Part shown: one piece after another, positions 62,490-64,000 of the stretch
Layout of the letters: each line of letters starts with the position of its first letter
How positions within the stretch are numbered: position 1 is the stretch's first letter
DNA from: Planotetraspora sp. A-T 1434
Lineage (GTDB): Bacteria > Actinomycetota > Actinomycetes > Streptosporangiales > Streptosporangiaceae
Direction: 5' to 3'
Assembly (NCBI RefSeq): GCF_025420585.1
Contig: NZ_JAOEGB010000001.1
Span: forward strand, 682,001-746,000
Length of the DNA stretch: 64,000 nucleotides
Notes under the pieces: generated by a model
Seen by the model: the letters and a program-made list of their open reading frames with translations, nothing else
Databases searched by the model: none
What the model was told of the DNA's origin: nothing
Position numbers and translations under genes: made by a program

Positions 62490-63362
62490 TTAGCCGGCGA
62501 GCCAGCGGAGGGGGTTGTCGTGGGTGATCAACCGTACGGTCTCCTCGTCGACTCCGGCCTCGTGGAGGGCGGGGACGAGATCGCGGAACAGCCTGCCGTA
62601 CCCGTGCCCGCCGTACTCGGCGAGGTGTCCCTGCCGGGAGACGCCGCTGCTGAGCAGCACCCGGTCGGCGTGGCCGGCGTCGAGCAGCGCGAGGACGTGC
62701 TCGGCATCCGACACGCTCACATAGGCGCCGGTCTCCGCCACCTTCCGCTGGGCCGGAACGTCGGACGTGCGCGCGCTCAGCCGCCGGGCGGGCACGCCCT
62801 GGGAGAGCAGAAGCTCCAGCAGCCCGAGACCCTCCGTGGCCACGGGGAGGTCGGTCCGCAGGGAGGCGCGGGCGGCAGCGACGAGCGCGCGCTCCTCTGC
62901 CGCGGTCGGCTCCTCGTCCCAGGCGGTGGCCACGATCAGTCCGGGTCGTGAGCCCGTGCCGTCGAGCCCGGCGCCGATCTCGTGAAGGAGATCGGCGGTG
63001 AGGTCCTCGACGCCGTAGTTCTGGATCCGCGCGCCGGAGAACGGCTCGGCGGCGAAGCCCGTGGCGGCGACCACGGCGACCCGGCCGCCCATGGCGATGC
63101 GGGCGAGGGAGGCCGGGTCACGGGCCATGCCGATGCCGCTGTGCTCGACCACCAGGCTCAGCCCGTGGTCGGCCGAGAGCCGCCTGAGCTCGTCGACGAC
63201 GTACCTCTCCTCGTCGAGCCAGCGATACGGGTCGGAGTCCACGCCGATTCCCCAGCGGGTGTCGGTGCGCAGACGCTCATTGGGGAGCACCGGCCCGCCG
63301 ATCTCGGCGACGGGAACGGCTCCCGTGACAGTCTGGATTCGGGGAAAATATGCGCCGGACAT
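62490..63362 (-). CDS. Phosphotriesterase-family protein lacking metal ligands
   Basis: A 290-residue TIM-barrel protein recognisable as a phosphotriesterase homologue (IQTVTGAVPVAEIGGPVLPNERL; VVAATGFAAEPF; GHGYGRLFRDLVPALHEAGVDEETVRLITHDNPLRWLAG). The metal-binding residues are gone: HxH is NER, the barrel His positions read ATEG and ARTSD, and SxD before the C-terminus is SSGVSR. It is therefore unlikely to be a normal metal hydrolase. It is 47 bases behind the SDR gene and is probably co-transcribed with it. Confidence 0.75.
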   Translation of the reverse strand: MSGAYFPRIQTVTGAVPVAEIGGPVLPNERLRTDTRWGIGVDSDPYRWLDEERYVVDELRRLSADHGLSLVVEHSGIGMARDPASLARIAMGGRVAVVAATGFAAEPFSGARIQNYGVEDLTADLLHEIGAGLDGTGSRPGLIVATAWDEEPTAAEERALVAAARASLRTDLPVATEGLGLLELLLSQGVPARRLSARTSDVPAQRKVAETGAYVSVSDAEHVLALLDAGHADRVLLSSGVSRQGHLAEYGGHGYGRLFRDLVPALHEAGVDEETVRLITHDNPLRWLAG

Positions 63363-63409
63363 GCTCGGACATTAACCGATTTTTATCGAAAGAGGGTCGA
63401 TTCGGGAGC

Positions 63410-64000
63410 TCAGGTCATGGTGTTGCCGCCGTTGACGGCCAGCCGCTGGCCGGTGATGAAGCGGGAGCCGGGGGAGGCGAGGAACGCGACGGCCTCGGCG
63501 ATGTCGAGCGGCACGCCGAGATGCCCGAGCGCCACGCCGCGCAGGTAGGAGTCGAACTCCGCCGCCGGGGTGTCCGCGTGACGCTCCACAGGGATCCAGC
63601 CCGGCTCGACCGTGTTCACGGTTATGCCGTACGGTCCCAGCTCGCGCGCCCACGACCGGGTCAGCCCGTGCATGGCGGCCTTGGCGGAGATGTAATGGCC
63701 GAAGCCCGGGTTGCCGAGGTCGGTGACCTCGCTGCCCACGTTGACGATCCGGCCCGATCCGGCGTCCCGCATGCCGGGCAGCACGGCCTGAAGGATCAGC
63801 AGGGGAGCCTTGACGAAGAACCGCAGCTGGCCAAGGTGATCCTCCCAGGTCTGCTTCTCGACCGGCATCAGCGGATGGGGGCCGGTGGCGTTGTTCACCA
63901 CCACGTCAACGTGCCCGAGGGCATCGACGCCCTGCCGTACGGACTCCTCGTCGGTGACGTCGAACCGGGCGAGGGCCGCGGAGTGGCCGCGGGCCAGGAC
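63410..64000 (-). CDS. Short-chain dehydrogenase/reductase, 5' end outside window
   Basis: The last 196 residues of an SDR oxidoreductase. Present are VDVVVNNATG, RIVNVGSEV (catalytic Ser), YISAK (catalytic Tyr and Lys), NTVEPGWIPVERH, and the family C-terminus VAFLASPGSRFITGQRLAVNGGNTM. The N-terminal cofactor-binding Gly motif lies beyond the window; the frame is open to base 64000. Substrate unknown. Confidence 0.92.
   Translation of the reverse strand, partial: VLARGHSAALARFDVTDEESVRQGVDALGHVDVVVNNATGPHPLMPVEKQTWEDHLGQLRFFVKAPLLILQAVLPGMRDAGSGRIVNVGSEVTDLGNPGFGHYISAKAAMHGLTRSWARELGPYGITVNTVEPGWIPVERHADTPAAEFDSYLRGVALGHLGVPLDIAEAVAFLASPGSRFITGQRLAVNGGNTMT

Overview
The window is very GC-rich, densely coded actinomycete chromosome. 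Gene order (amt-glnB-glnD; ffh-rpsP-khpA-rimM-trmD-rplS-lepB-lepB-rnhB; xerC/dprA/comM/yraN; rpsB-tsf-pyrH-frr-cdsA-rlmN), many GTG starts, and several 'conservons' (sensor kinase CvnA, Roadblock protein CvnB, DUF742 protein CvnC, Ras-like GTPase CvnD) point to a filamentous actinomycete, most likely of the Streptosporangiaceae type. The genus is an inference. I saw no rRNA, tRNA, CRISPR array, phage or transposase gene.

Layout. 1-3856: nitrogen control (ammonium channel cut by the window edge, PII protein, PII-modifying enzyme). 4009-22344: four conservon sets in a row. Set 1 (4009-8655) is canonical. Set 2 (9110-11179) has lost all of its kinase except the start and a C-terminal tail. Set 3 (11465-16021) is complete, and its B, C and most of its D gene are nearly identical to set 2. 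Set 4 (16475-22344) has its kinase on the opposite strand, and its B-C-D genes sit behind a solute-binding lipoprotein with no permease nearby. 22460-30586: SRP, ribosomal protein, tRNA/rRNA maturation and signal peptidase block. 30723-37567: M23-type protein, XerC, DprA, ComM-like ATPase, YraN, and a class III CoA-transferase. 37906-44747: rpsB, tsf, pyrH, frr, cdsA, a SUFU-domain protein and rlmN. 44763-49115: an ABC exporter pair, a DivIVA-like protein and a secreted M1 metallopeptidase. 49112-54071: a PucR regulator divergent from an NCS1 permease, a cyclase-family hydrolase and a ureohydrolase (agmatinase). 54102-62206: an Lrp/AsnC regulator divergent from an aldehyde dehydrogenase, a complete polyamine-type ABC importer (A, D, B, C) and an FAD amine oxidase. 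Together these can import agmatine/putrescine and oxidise it towards GABA. 62490-64000: a phosphotriesterase-like protein without metal ligands and an SDR enzyme cut by the window edge.

The most interesting structures are: the kinase-less conservon; the conservon coupled to a solute-binding protein; a pair of dispersed arrays (16074-16409 and 62219-62482) with the motif CGTGATCATG at conserved ~53-bp spacing and a strand switch, both between convergent genes; and a perfect 80-bp tandem duplication carrying its own ribosome binding site, start and stop between two importer genes.
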